Assembly: GCA_002839245.1 (NCBI GenBank)
Contig: PGXR01000058.1
Span: 1-13,549, forward strand
DNA: 13,549 bases
Direction: 5' to 3'
Source of the DNA: Spirochaetae bacterium HGW-Spirochaetae-7
GTDB taxonomy: Bacteria; Spirochaetota; Spirochaetia; Treponematales; UBA12059
Shown: positions 1 through 5,263 of the stretch, piece by piece
Position numbering within the stretch: the stretch's first letter is position 1
How the letters are laid out: the number at the start of each line of letters is the position of its first letter
Translations under genes and position numbers: made by a program
Notes under the pieces: generated by a model
The model's input: only the letters and a program-made list of their open reading frames with translations
Told to the model about the DNA's origin: nothing
Database searches by the model: none

Positions 1-612
1 CAACGCTCCGAGGCCGAGCGGGATCACGACGAAGAGGACTACCGAGAGTATCAGCGTATCGAGCGGGACGTGTACATCGCTGACTCCCAGGAGGAAGGCC
101 ACGATTGGCGTGAAGGCGAAGAGTATCACGAGATCGTTGATCGCGACCTGGACGACCGTGTAACCCGGGTCGCCGTCGGAAAGGTAGGACCAGACGAAGA
201 CCATCGCCGTACACGGAGCTGCGCCGAGCAGGACCGCGCCGGCCAGGTATTCAGTGGACAGGCTGTCGGGAATGAGAGCCTTGAATACGATTTTCAGGAA
301 GAACCAGGCGATGAGGTACATGGTAAAGGGTTTGATGAGCCAGTTGACGACAAGGGTCACGATGAGCCCCTTGGGCTTCCTGCCGGCATTCTTGATGCTG
401 GTGAAGTCGACCTTGAGCATCATCGGGTAAATCATCAGCCAGATGAGTATGGCCACCGGGATGGAGACCCTGGCGTACTCGAACTTGCCGAGGAATGCTG
501 GCACGCCGGGCAGGAACCGGCCGATGGCCAAGCCCATGACAATGCAGAGGGCTACCCAGAAAGACAGGTATTTGGCGAATACGCCGAGTCCTGCTTTTGG
601 ACTGTCGCTCAT
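1..612 (-). CDS. acr3: Acr3-family arsenite efflux permease, truncated at the window edge
   Basis: Acr3 (BASS superfamily) exports arsenite across the inner membrane, driven by the membrane potential. Only the first 204 codons are present and the 3' end lies outside the window. Residues 12-32, 50-66, 82-107 and 122-142 are strongly hydrophobic segments. The motif AAPCTAMVFVWS includes Cys134, which corresponds to the conserved fourth-helix cysteine needed for As(III) transport in characterised Acr3 proteins. VAINDLVILFAFTP follows, as expected for the family. The ATG at 610-612 is chosen because AGGAG lies 7 bases upstream (619-623) and the protein then begins as family members do. The gene diverges from arsR (735-1100) and shares its control region. 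This is a confident family call; whether antimonite is also exported cannot be seen. Confidence 0.93.
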   Translation of the reverse strand, partial: MSDSPKAGLGVFAKYLSFWVALCIVMGLAIGRFLPGVPAFLGKFEYARVSIPVAILIWLMIYPMMLKVDFTSIKNAGRKPKGLIVTLVVNWLIKPFTMYLIAWFFLKIVFKALIPDSLSTEYLAGAVLLGAAPCTAMVFVWSYLSDGDPGYTVVQVAINDLVILFAFTPIVAFLLGVSDVHVPLDTLILSVVLFVVIPLGLGAL

Positions 613-634
613 GGAAGGCTCCTTTGACATTGAG

Positions 635-663
635 TTGACTGGGGCAACTACAGCCATTAAGAT
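635..663 (+). promoter_or_regulatory. arsR/CBS operon promoter
   Basis: On the plus strand TTGACT (635-640), a 17-base spacer and TAAGAT (658-663) form a good sigma-70-type promoter for the arsR gene starting at 735. Its -10 box overlaps the -10 box of the opposing acr3 promoter (662-667), so the two promoters face each other and share DNA. Confidence 0.6.
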
Positions 664-690
664 TATTGGCGTAGATGCCAACAATGTCAA
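662..690 (-). promoter_or_regulatory. acr3 promoter
   Basis: Reading the minus strand, TTGACA (690-685) is a perfect -35 box. It is followed by a 17-base spacer and AATAAT (667-662), one mismatch from TATAAT. The predicted start of transcription is near 655, about 43 bases before the acr3 ATG. A TTGGC-N6-GCCAA dyad fills the spacer. Confidence 0.72.
666..681. promoter_or_regulatory. Putative ArsR operator dyad
   Basis: TTGGC (666-670) and GCCAA (677-681) are inverted repeats with a 6-base gap. The dyad lies inside the acr3 -35/-10 spacer and over the predicted arsR transcription start, where a bound repressor would block both genes. A further 9-bp inverted repeat, TTGACATTG (624-632) and CAATGTCAA (682-690), and a small dyad AGTTG/CAACT (633-649) surround it. 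The assignment to ArsR is inferred from position. Confidence 0.5.
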
Positions 691-734
691 TCTTTTGTTG
701 TCGCATGTGCCAACAAGGCGACGGGAGGCGGAGC

Positions 735-1100
735 ATGAACGAAACGGACAGGCAAAGGCTGACGGAACGAGCGGCGCTCCTCAAGTCGTTGGCTCACCCC
801 TCGCGACTGCTCATTCTCGAGATGCTGGAAAAGGTGCCTTGCAGCGTCGGCGAATTGACCGAAGCGGTTGGCGCGGACATCACGACCATCTCGAAACATC
901 TTGCCGTCCTCAAGCGCGCGGGGCTCGTACGCGATACGAAACGAGGTACCTGGAGCTATTACGAGCTTGTCTGCGGCTGCGTCACCCATCTCGTAGACTG
1001 TATCGAGCAGGGGAGAAACGGTGTCGAGCCGCAATGCTATTCGACGCCGCCCGTGGGATCGACGGAAGTTTGCGGAAACGCCGGCAAAGAACTAGAATGA
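735..1100 (+). CDS. arsR: ArsR/SmtB-family metalloid-responsive repressor
   Basis: This is a winged-helix transcriptional repressor of 121 residues, the usual ArsR length. The helix-turn-helix covers about residues 36-62 (GELTEAVGADITTISKHLAVLKRAGLV) and the wing is RDTKRGTWSYYEL. Unlike classical E. coli-type ArsR there is no CVC in the recognition-helix region. Cysteines instead lie at 36, 80, 82 and 89, with Cys80-Gly-Cys82 at the start of the C-terminal helix, and two more at 101 and 113 in the tail. This suggests an As(III) site placed in the C-terminal helix, as in other ArsR subtypes, but that is inference. The ATG at 735 is preferred over upstream ATGs because GGGAGG (723-728) precedes it and the extra N-terminal residues do not look like family sequence. 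It is divergent from acr3 and followed 28 bases later by the CBS gene. Confidence 0.9.
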   Translation: MNETDRQRLTERAALLKSLAHPSRLLILEMLEKVPCSVGELTEAVGADITTISKHLAVLKRAGLVRDTKRGTWSYYELVCGCVTHLVDCIEQGRNGVEPQCYSTPPVGSTEVCGNAGKELE

Positions 1101-1128
1101 AAATAATCGAGGACCCAGGAGGTAGCAT

Positions 1129-1569
1129 ATGAAGTCTTTAGCCAAGATCATCGCGGAAAACAAGGCACCGGTCATCACGGTCAAGCCCGATGACAGGATA
1201 TCCTCAGCCATCAAGACCATGAACGAGAAGAACATCGGGGCGTTGCTGGTCATGGATGGCAGCACCTTGGTCGGCATCCTCTCGGAACGCGACCTGGTGC
1301 GCAAACTGCTTCCATCCGGCAATTCTGCCAAGGATACCTTGGTGTCCGCGATCATGACCGAGCGCCCCTATTGTGCCGACCTGAAAAAGACGGTCGAAGC
1401 GTGCATAGCCACCATGTCGGAGCACCGGTTCAGGCATCTCCCGGTACTCGACGAAAAGAACAAGGTCGTGGGCATCGTATCGATGGGAGACCTCGTGAAG
1501 GAACTCATCAAGGAGCAGGCCTTCATGATCGACCAGTTCGAGCGGTTCGTGTCCGCCGGCACGTACTGA
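1129..1569 (+). CDS. CBS-domain pair protein
   Basis: A 146-residue cytosolic protein made almost entirely of two CBS domains, at about residues 10-62 and 74-130 (IGALLVMDGSTLVGILSERD, and RHLPVLDEKNKVVGIVSMGD). Tandem CBS pairs (Bateman modules) usually bind adenosine nucleotides and act as energy or ligand sensors. No catalytic domain is attached, so the partner is unknown. A strong AGGAGGT (1117-1123) lies 5 bases before the ATG. The gene begins 28 bases after arsR with no visible terminator between, so it probably belongs to the arsR operon. Its presence in an arsenic operon is unusual and its role there is not known to me. Confidence 0.88.
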   Translation: MKSLAKIIAENKAPVITVKPDDRISSAIKTMNEKNIGALLVMDGSTLVGILSERDLVRKLLPSGNSAKDTLVSAIMTERPYCADLKKTVEACIATMSEHRFRHLPVLDEKNKVVGIVSMGDLVKELIKEQAFMIDQFERFVSAGTY

Positions 1570-1641
1570 GCAGAACGACGCGATCCGCTTGGCTGGTTGA
1601 CAGGCGCCCGATTGACTGGCTTCAGGATCAGGTCCTGCAGT

Positions 1642-2826
1642 CTATGCTACAGCCCCGAAGGCCATGCCGGCCGCGGTCGACAGAACGATGACGAGGCCGA
1701 CGTAGGTAGCCGTCTTCTTCCAGCCCAGCTCTCCGCCTATGACCAGGATGGAGGGCAACGAGAGGCTCGGGCCGGCCAGCAGCAGGGCCAACGCCGGACC
1801 CTGACCCATGCCCGCTCCAAGCAGGCCCTGGATTATGGGTATCTCGGTAAGTGTGGCGAAGTACATGAGCGCGCCCGAGAATGCGGCGAAGAAGTTGGCG
1901 AAGAGCGAATTGCTGCCCAACAGCCCTCCTATCCATGCGCTCGGAATAAGCGCGTCATGCCCGGGACGTCCCAGCAGGAAGCCCGCGACCAGTACGCCGC
2001 CGAAGAGGAGCGGCAGGATCTGGAGCGAGAAGTCACGTGTCGCGACGACCCATTCGACCCGCTCGTCCCTGTCGAACCAGCGGATGACGGTATAGACAAG
2101 GACGAGGGCGAAGCCCGCGGTGATCCACCATTTGGCCTGGTATATAGCGTCCCAGGCGGCGCTGTCGCCGGAGGAACTGGCCCAGTTCACGAATACAAGT
2201 ATGAACACCATGCTGGCCATGTAGACGATCATCTGGAAGAGGTTCCGGCGCGGTTTTTCGTCGGGAGCGGCGAACATGCGGGCATCGGCAGCTCGCTTGC
2301 GGTCGTCCTTGCGGAAGATTAAGGCCATGACCAGGCCTATCACTATGGAAAAGATGATTGCACCGACCGCGCGCGCCGTACCCAGCTTCCAGCCGAAGAC
2401 CTTGGCCGAGAGAACGATGGCGAGGATATTGATCGCGGGCCCGGAGTAAAGGAAGGCTACCGCCGGGCCGAGTCCCGCGCCTTTCTTGTAGATGCCCTTG
2501 AAAATGGGAAGTACCGTGCAGGAACAGACGGCCAGGATCGCGCCGGATACAGAGCCCACGCCGTAGGCGGTAAGGCGGTTCGCGTCAGGCCCGAGGTAGC
2601 GCATCACCGCCTGCTGGTTCAGGAAGACGGTGATGGCTCCCGCGATGAACATGGCCGGCACGAGGCAGAGGAGCACGTGCTGGCGGGCGTACTCGCCGAG
2701 CATCAGGAAGGCTTCGTTCGTCGCGCCCAGGATGCGGGTAGCGCCCCAGGGTATGAAGTAGGCGGCAAGGAATACGCCGAAGACGATGAGCAGCTTCTTG
2801 TTGGGTGACAGTTCCTTCATGCTCAT
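1642..2826 (-). CDS. ArsP/YraQ-type permease (DUF318 family)
   Basis: A 394-residue polytopic membrane protein of the family once called DUF318 (Pfam ArsP_1). Some members export organoarsenicals (ArsP) and others are of unknown substrate. Hydrophobic segments occur near residues 11-31, 50-69, 88-108, 118-141, 152-171, 197-214, 233-249, 267-285, 305-335 and 345-392. The family landmark CSCTVLPIFKG sits at residues 101-111, where the two cysteines would suit a thiol-binding metal or metalloid, and a hydrophilic cytoplasmic-type loop occupies 172-195. The first ATG (2826) is chosen because AGGT precedes it; a second ATG two codons on is possible. The upstream gene on the same strand, 33 bases away, encodes a CxxC thioredoxin-like protein, a common partner of this family. 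Its substrate cannot be read from sequence. Confidence 0.88.
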   Translation of the reverse strand: MSMKELSPNKKLLIVFGVFLAAYFIPWGATRILGATNEAFLMLGEYARQHVLLCLVPAMFIAGAITVFLNQQAVMRYLGPDANRLTAYGVGSVSGAILAVCSCTVLPIFKGIYKKGAGLGPAVAFLYSGPAINILAIVLSAKVFGWKLGTARAVGAIIFSIVIGLVMALIFRKDDRKRAADARMFAAPDEKPRRNLFQMIVYMASMVFILVFVNWASSSGDSAAWDAIYQAKWWITAGFALVLVYTVIRWFDRDERVEWVVATRDFSLQILPLLFGGVLVAGFLLGRPGHDALIPSAWIGGLLGSNSLFANFFAAFSGALMYFATLTEIPIIQGLLGAGMGQGPALALLLAGPSLSLPSILVIGGELGWKKTATYVGLVIVLSTAAGMAFGAVA

Positions 2827-2859
2827 GCGTTGACCTGGCCACCGGTCCGTCTGGCGCGA

Positions 2860-3111
2860 TTACACGGCATGGAATTTCCTTCCGTCGAGATATGAGCGAA
2901 CCTGGTCCTTGGTCAGGACCTTGCCTGCGCTCTTGACGACATCGTCGATGGCGAGTGCCGGCGTCATCATCACGCCCATTTCCATGATCTTGTCGATGTC
3001 GGTCACCTTCTCGATTTCCGCCTCGATGCCGAGTTCGGCAACCGCCTCGCGGGCATGCTGCTCGAGGAGCTTGCACTTCGGGCAGCCAGCACCAAGAATC
3101 TGGATTTTCAT
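2860..3111 (-). CDS. Small thioredoxin-like redox-active disulfide protein
   Basis: An 83-residue protein of the thioredoxin-fold 'small redox-active disulfide protein' family. The redox motif C10-P-K-C13 follows the first beta strand (MKIQILGAG), and MMTPALAIDD near residues 52-61 carries the cis-proline of the fold. There is no signal peptide, so it is probably cytosolic. The ATG at 3111 is chosen because AGAGGT stands just upstream and MKIQILG is the normal N-terminus; the reading frame stays open further upstream but through promoter sequence. It is the first gene of a two-gene operon with the ArsP/YraQ-type permease, and probably reduces, relays or sequesters the metalloid or thiol species that the permease handles. 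That role is inferred from context. Confidence 0.9.
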   Translation of the reverse strand: MKIQILGAGCPKCKLLEQHAREAVAELGIEAEIEKVTDIDKIMEMGVMMTPALAIDDVVKSAGKVLTKDQVRSYLDGRKFHAV

Positions 3112-3121
3112 ACGTACCTCT

Positions 3122-3141
3122 TGTTTCAAATAATGGAAACA
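3122..3141. promoter_or_regulatory. Putative operator copy 1 (TGTTTC-N8-GAAACA)
   Basis: Inverted half-sites TGTTTC (3122-3127) and GAAACA (3136-3141). The same half-sites meet without a gap at 3175-3186, and both copies continue identically as GAAACATTGCA (3136-3146 and 3181-3191), 45 bases apart. Probable binding site of the CVC-type ArsR encoded at 3202; this is inference. Confidence 0.5.
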
Positions 3142-3158
3142 TTGCAGATAAATGTCAA
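3130..3158 (-). promoter_or_regulatory. Promoter of the thioredoxin-like/permease operon
   Basis: Minus strand TTGACA (3158-3153), a 17-base spacer and CATTAT (3135-3130; 4 of 6 matches) form a plausible promoter ahead of the gene starting at 3111. The operator-like repeat TGTTTC-N8-GAAACA at 3122-3141 covers the -10 box and predicted start point, which fits repression. Confidence 0.58.
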
Positions 3159-3174
3159 GAGTGTTGTTGACTAT

Positions 3175-3186
3175 TGTTTCGAAACA
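3175..3186. promoter_or_regulatory. Putative operator copy 2 (TGTTTCGAAACA)
   Basis: A perfect 12-bp palindrome lying 15 bases before the ArsR start codon at 3202, inside the region that must hold its promoter (TATAGT at 3194-3199 could be a -10 box). Together with copy 1 it would let one repressor control both divergent transcripts. Confidence 0.55.
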
Positions 3187-3201
3187 TTGCAACTATAGTA
3201 C

Positions 3202-3525
3202 ATGGATGAACGAAGCCAGAGGCGTTACCAGCTCAGGGCGGAGATGTTCAAGGCTCTTGCCCATCCGATGCGCATCTACATGCTCGACAAGCTCAAGAAC
3301 AGGCCTTGGTGCGTCTGCGAGCTGGCCGCCGAGGTAGGCATCGCCAAGTCGGTGGCCTCCAAGCACCTGTCGCAACTCAAGGCCGCCGGGCTCATCGATG
3401 ACGAGAAGCGCGGCACCCTCGTCGAGTATCGCCTCGTCGCCTCTTGCGTACTCGAGATGGCGGCCTGTGCAGAAGGAGCCATCCTGGAAAGCCGTCGCAA
3501 GAAGCTGGATGTACTCGAGGAATAG
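3202..3525 (+). CDS. arsR: ArsR/SmtB-family repressor, CVC type
   Basis: A 107-residue winged-helix repressor. Helix-turn-helix residues 38-65 include C37-V-C39-E-L, matching the classical ArsR metalloid-binding motif (ELCVCDL in the E. coli type), followed by KSVASKHLSQLKAAGLI; the wing is DDEKRGTLVEYRL. Further cysteines are at 82 and 89. As(III)/Sb(III) binding to the CVC motif normally releases the repressor from DNA. The gene diverges from the thioredoxin-like/permease operon and two matching palindromic sites lie between, so autoregulation plus control of that operon is likely. No Shine-Dalgarno sequence precedes the ATG at 3202, and TATAGT ends only 2 bases before it, so either the message is leaderless or the true start is the ATG at 3244. 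The first choice keeps a family-typical N-terminus. Confidence 0.9.
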   Translation: MDERSQRRYQLRAEMFKALAHPMRIYMLDKLKNRPWCVCELAAEVGIAKSVASKHLSQLKAAGLIDDEKRGTLVEYRLVASCVLEMAACAEGAILESRRKKLDVLEE

Positions 3526-3532
3526 CGATTGG

Positions 3533-3567
3533 GCAGCTGGCTGTCCCGGATGGGACCAACCAGCTGC
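3533..3567. terminator. Terminator-like hairpin after arsR (3202-3525)
   Basis: An 8-bp stem GCAGCTGG/CCAGCTGC (3533-3540 with 3560-3567) encloses a second 5-bp stem GTCCC/GGGAC (3543-3547 with 3552-3556) and a GGAT loop. It starts 7 bases after the arsR stop. The following bases (TATTGTATCCTTGT) are only moderately T-rich, so termination strength is uncertain. Confidence 0.6.
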
Positions 3568-3604
3568 TATTGTATCCTTGTGGATTTATGGCGATTCGCG
3601 CACT

Positions 3605-3680
3605 TCAGTGCGAGCGCACCTCAGTGCGAGCGCACCTCAGTGCGAGCGCACCTCAGTGCGAGCGCACCTCAGTGCGAGCA
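3605..3680. repeat. 16-bp tandem repeat, 4 full copies plus a partial
   Basis: The unit TCAGTGCGAGCGCACC is repeated exactly at 3605-3620, 3621-3636, 3637-3652 and 3653-3668, and a partial fifth copy (first 11 bases) begins at 3669. GCGCAC at 3598-3603 looks like the tail of an earlier unit. Each unit holds the self-complementary core GTGCG-AG-CGCAC, and neighbouring units can also pair as CGCAC-CTCA-GTGCG. The partial copy encodes the last codons and TGA stop of the minus-strand gene 3669-4343. The array therefore looks like amplification outward from that gene's 3' end. It sits between two convergent genes. Confidence 0.95.
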
Positions 3681-4343
3681 TTCATGTCCGTCTTCGCCGT
3701 GCCCTGCGCAGCCAGCGCCCGAGTCGGAAAGAACGCCCTTGGCGAAGTCCTCGGCAGCCGTCCTGACCGGGCCGGTGGCGCCGCGAACGACTTGTATGCC
3801 CTGGGCCGCGAGCACGCGGACCGCGCCTTCGCCCATGTTGCCCGCGACGAGGTGGGTGACGCCTGCCTTCGCCAGTATCGAAGCCACGCCGGACTTGCAG
3901 CCGCAGCCTTCGAGGGACGGTATGGCAGGTTCGTCCACAAGCTTCTGTCCGTCGACCCGGTACACGACAAATTCCTTGCAGTGCCCGAAATGCTCGTCGA
4001 CAAGACCGTCGCGTGATGGTACCGCTATTTTCATGGTTGTTTCTCCCTGGTTGCGAATGGTTATCTCGCCTCCGTCTATGCGGAGGGCTTTCCCGTTCAG
4101 GATGGCGTCGGCGACCTTGCGCCTGGCTACCTCGACAATGCGACCGAAAGTCTGCCGCGATACTCCCATGGAGCGGGCTGCGGCTTCCTGGTACAGCCCG
4201 TCGAGGTCGGCGAGGCGCAGTGCCTCGGCCTCGTCGAAGCCCAGGCGAATTTCCTCGAGGTCGCGGGTGGGGATGCCCGCGGGCTTCATCACGCGCGGCG
4301 GTATGGGCGCGCCGAGTCGGCGCTCGCTTATGGGGCGGGGCAT
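3669..4343 (-). CDS. UPF0251 (DUF134) - NifX-like iron/molybdenum cofactor-binding domain fusion
   Basis: A 224-residue two-domain protein. Residues 1-100 match the UPF0251/DUF134 family: the basic start MPRPISERRLG and a helix-turn-helix-like stretch at about 51-80 (EAAARSMGVSRQTFGRIVEVARRK), which suggests DNA binding. Residues 104-203 match the dinitrogenase iron-molybdenum cofactor-binding (NifX/NafY-like) domain, beginning MKIAVPS and containing DEHFGHCKEF and CGCKSG. The tail (210-224) is Cys/His rich: C212, H215, H220, C222, H224. The ATG at 4343 overlaps the end of the Mrp ATPase gene by 16 bases, implying translational coupling. An internal ATG at 4034 with its own AGGGAG could also give the second domain alone. 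A role as a metal/Fe-S-responsive regulator or carrier is inference. No nif structural genes are visible. Confidence 0.85.
   Translation of the reverse strand: MPRPISERRLGAPIPPRVMKPAGIPTRDLEEIRLGFDEAEALRLADLDGLYQEAAARSMGVSRQTFGRIVEVARRKVADAILNGKALRIDGGEITIRNQGETTMKIAVPSRDGLVDEHFGHCKEFVVYRVDGQKLVDEPAIPSLEGCGCKSGVASILAKAGVTHLVAGNMGEGAVRVLAAQGIQVVRGATGPVRTAAEDFAKGVLSDSGAGCAGHGEDGHECSH
4043..4048 (-). promoter_or_regulatory. Internal ribosome binding site before the NifX-like domain
   Basis: On the minus strand AGGGAG lies 8 bases before the in-frame ATG at 4034-4032, which begins the MKIAVPS typical of free-standing NifX-like proteins. The site could produce a separate 121-residue product from the same gene. 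Confidence 0.45.
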
Positions 4344-5125
4344 GGTTCGGCCTGGAGCACGCTGCGCTCCGCCTCGTCGGCAATGCGGTCGGCGTCTTTT
4401 TTCGTCGCTTCGGAAATCTGCGACCAGCGCAGGGATCGCGCCTGGGCCACTTCCTTGCGCCACGGCAGGCTCACGATGACAGGAAGGCCGAGTCTCGTAG
4501 TGCCTTCGGTACTCCCGTCGTCGAAGAGGCTGACCGTTTCGCCGCAGCCGGGACAGATAAGCGTGCGCATGTTTTCAACGAGGCCTATGATCGGCGCGTT
4601 GAGCATCGTCGCCATCTTGATCGACTTGGTGACGATTATCGAAACGTAATCCTGTGGTGTGGCGACGACGATGATGCCGGCGAACGGTATGGTCTGGAAC
4701 GCGGTCAGCGCTATGTCGGAGGTACCCGGCGGGAAATCGACAATGAGAAAGTCCAGATCGCCCCACTCGGTGTCGCCCCAGAACTGCTCCAGCGCCTTGG
4801 CGAGGAGGGGGCCCCGCCATATCACCGGCTCGTCCTCATGTTCACTGAACAGGTTGATGGACAGGACCTTGATACCTTCCTCGTTGATGACCGGGTACAG
4901 CCGCTTGCCGTCGGATTCAGCCCTGAAGGTGTCGATACCCAGGAGGCGGGGCAGGCTGGGGCCGGTGAGGTCGGCGTCCAGGACTCCGACCTTCAACCCG
5001 CGCGAGGCCAGCGACTGGGCGAGCAGGACCGCGACGGTCGACTTGCCTACGCCGCCCTTGCCGCTCGTGATGCCTATGACCCGCTTGATGCCGGGATTGT
5101 GCTTCTTCTCGGGAACCAAGTCCAT
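4328..5125 (-). CDS. mrp: Mrp/NBP35-family P-loop ATPase (Fe-S cluster carrier type)
   Basis: A 265-residue cytosolic ATPase of the Mrp/ApbC/Nbp35 family, whose members bind and deliver Fe-S clusters. Visible motifs are the deviant Walker A GKGGVGKST (22-30), DADLTGPS (50-57), the switch motif DFPPGTSD (130-137), and C191-P-G-C194, the CxxC that holds a bridging cluster between subunits. The N-terminal MIP18-like domain of long Mrp proteins is absent, giving the short form. The ATG at 5125 is preferred because GGAG lies upstream (spacing about 7 bases) and a strong promoter ends just before it; the frame is open much further upstream, but only as the shadow of the ZIP gene. It precedes and overlaps the NifX-like fusion gene by 16 bases, a common pairing in anaerobes. 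Confidence 0.93.
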   Translation of the reverse strand: MDLVPEKKHNPGIKRVIGITSGKGGVGKSTVAVLLAQSLASRGLKVGVLDADLTGPSLPRLLGIDTFRAESDGKRLYPVINEEGIKVLSINLFSEHEDEPVIWRGPLLAKALEQFWGDTEWGDLDFLIVDFPPGTSDIALTAFQTIPFAGIIVVATPQDYVSIIVTKSIKMATMLNAPIIGLVENMRTLICPGCGETVSLFDDGSTEGTTRLGLPVIVSLPWRKEVAQARSLRWSQISEATKKDADRIADEAERSVLQAEPCPAP

Positions 5126-5137
5126 GTCGTCACTCCA

Positions 5138-5152
5138 ATTACTTGTAGTAAT
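5138..5152. promoter_or_regulatory. Putative operator dyad in the mrp leader
   Basis: ATTACT (5138-5143) and AGTAAT (5147-5152) are perfect 6-bp inverted repeats with a 3-base gap. They lie just downstream of the predicted mrp transcription start and partly against the ribosome binding site. A repressor here would act as a roadblock. Candidates are the HTH-bearing UPF0251 domain of the same operon or one of the two ArsR proteins, but the site differs from both ArsR-associated dyads. Confidence 0.5.
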
Positions 5153-5164
5153 GGTCTTATGCTC

Positions 5165-5193
5165 ATAATATTTCGAATATGCAGGGAAGTCAA
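5165..5193 (-). promoter_or_regulatory. Promoter of the mrp operon
   Basis: Minus strand TTGACT (5193-5188), a 17-base spacer and TATTAT (5170-5165) differ from the sigma-70 consensus by one base in each box. Transcription should begin near 5158, about 33 bases before the ATG at 5125. Confidence 0.72.
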
Positions 5194-5263
5194 GGCAGGT
5201 CGGCGGCAAGTCCCCTTGCGGGGCTCGTATCTGACCGTTAAACTTCCTCCGGAGCAAGAATCG

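Noticed and set aside
1570..1641. Terminator between the CBS and permease genes
   Set aside because: Only a weak 5-bp stem CAGGA/TCCTG (1623-1637) without a T-run is seen.
3605..3680. CRISPR array
   Set aside because: The 16-bp units are directly adjacent with no spacers, and no cas genes are present.
5216..5244. TTGCGG-17-TAAACT as a ZIP gene promoter
   Set aside because: The -35 box matches only 3 of 6 bases, and the predicted transcript would start on the ribosome binding site.
4013..5263. Long plus-strand open frame upstream of the ZIP start
   Set aside because: It is antisense to the Mrp and UPF0251-NifX genes, is rich in Arg/Gly as GC-rich shadows are, and the ZIP signal begins only at 5264 with a proper GGAG.
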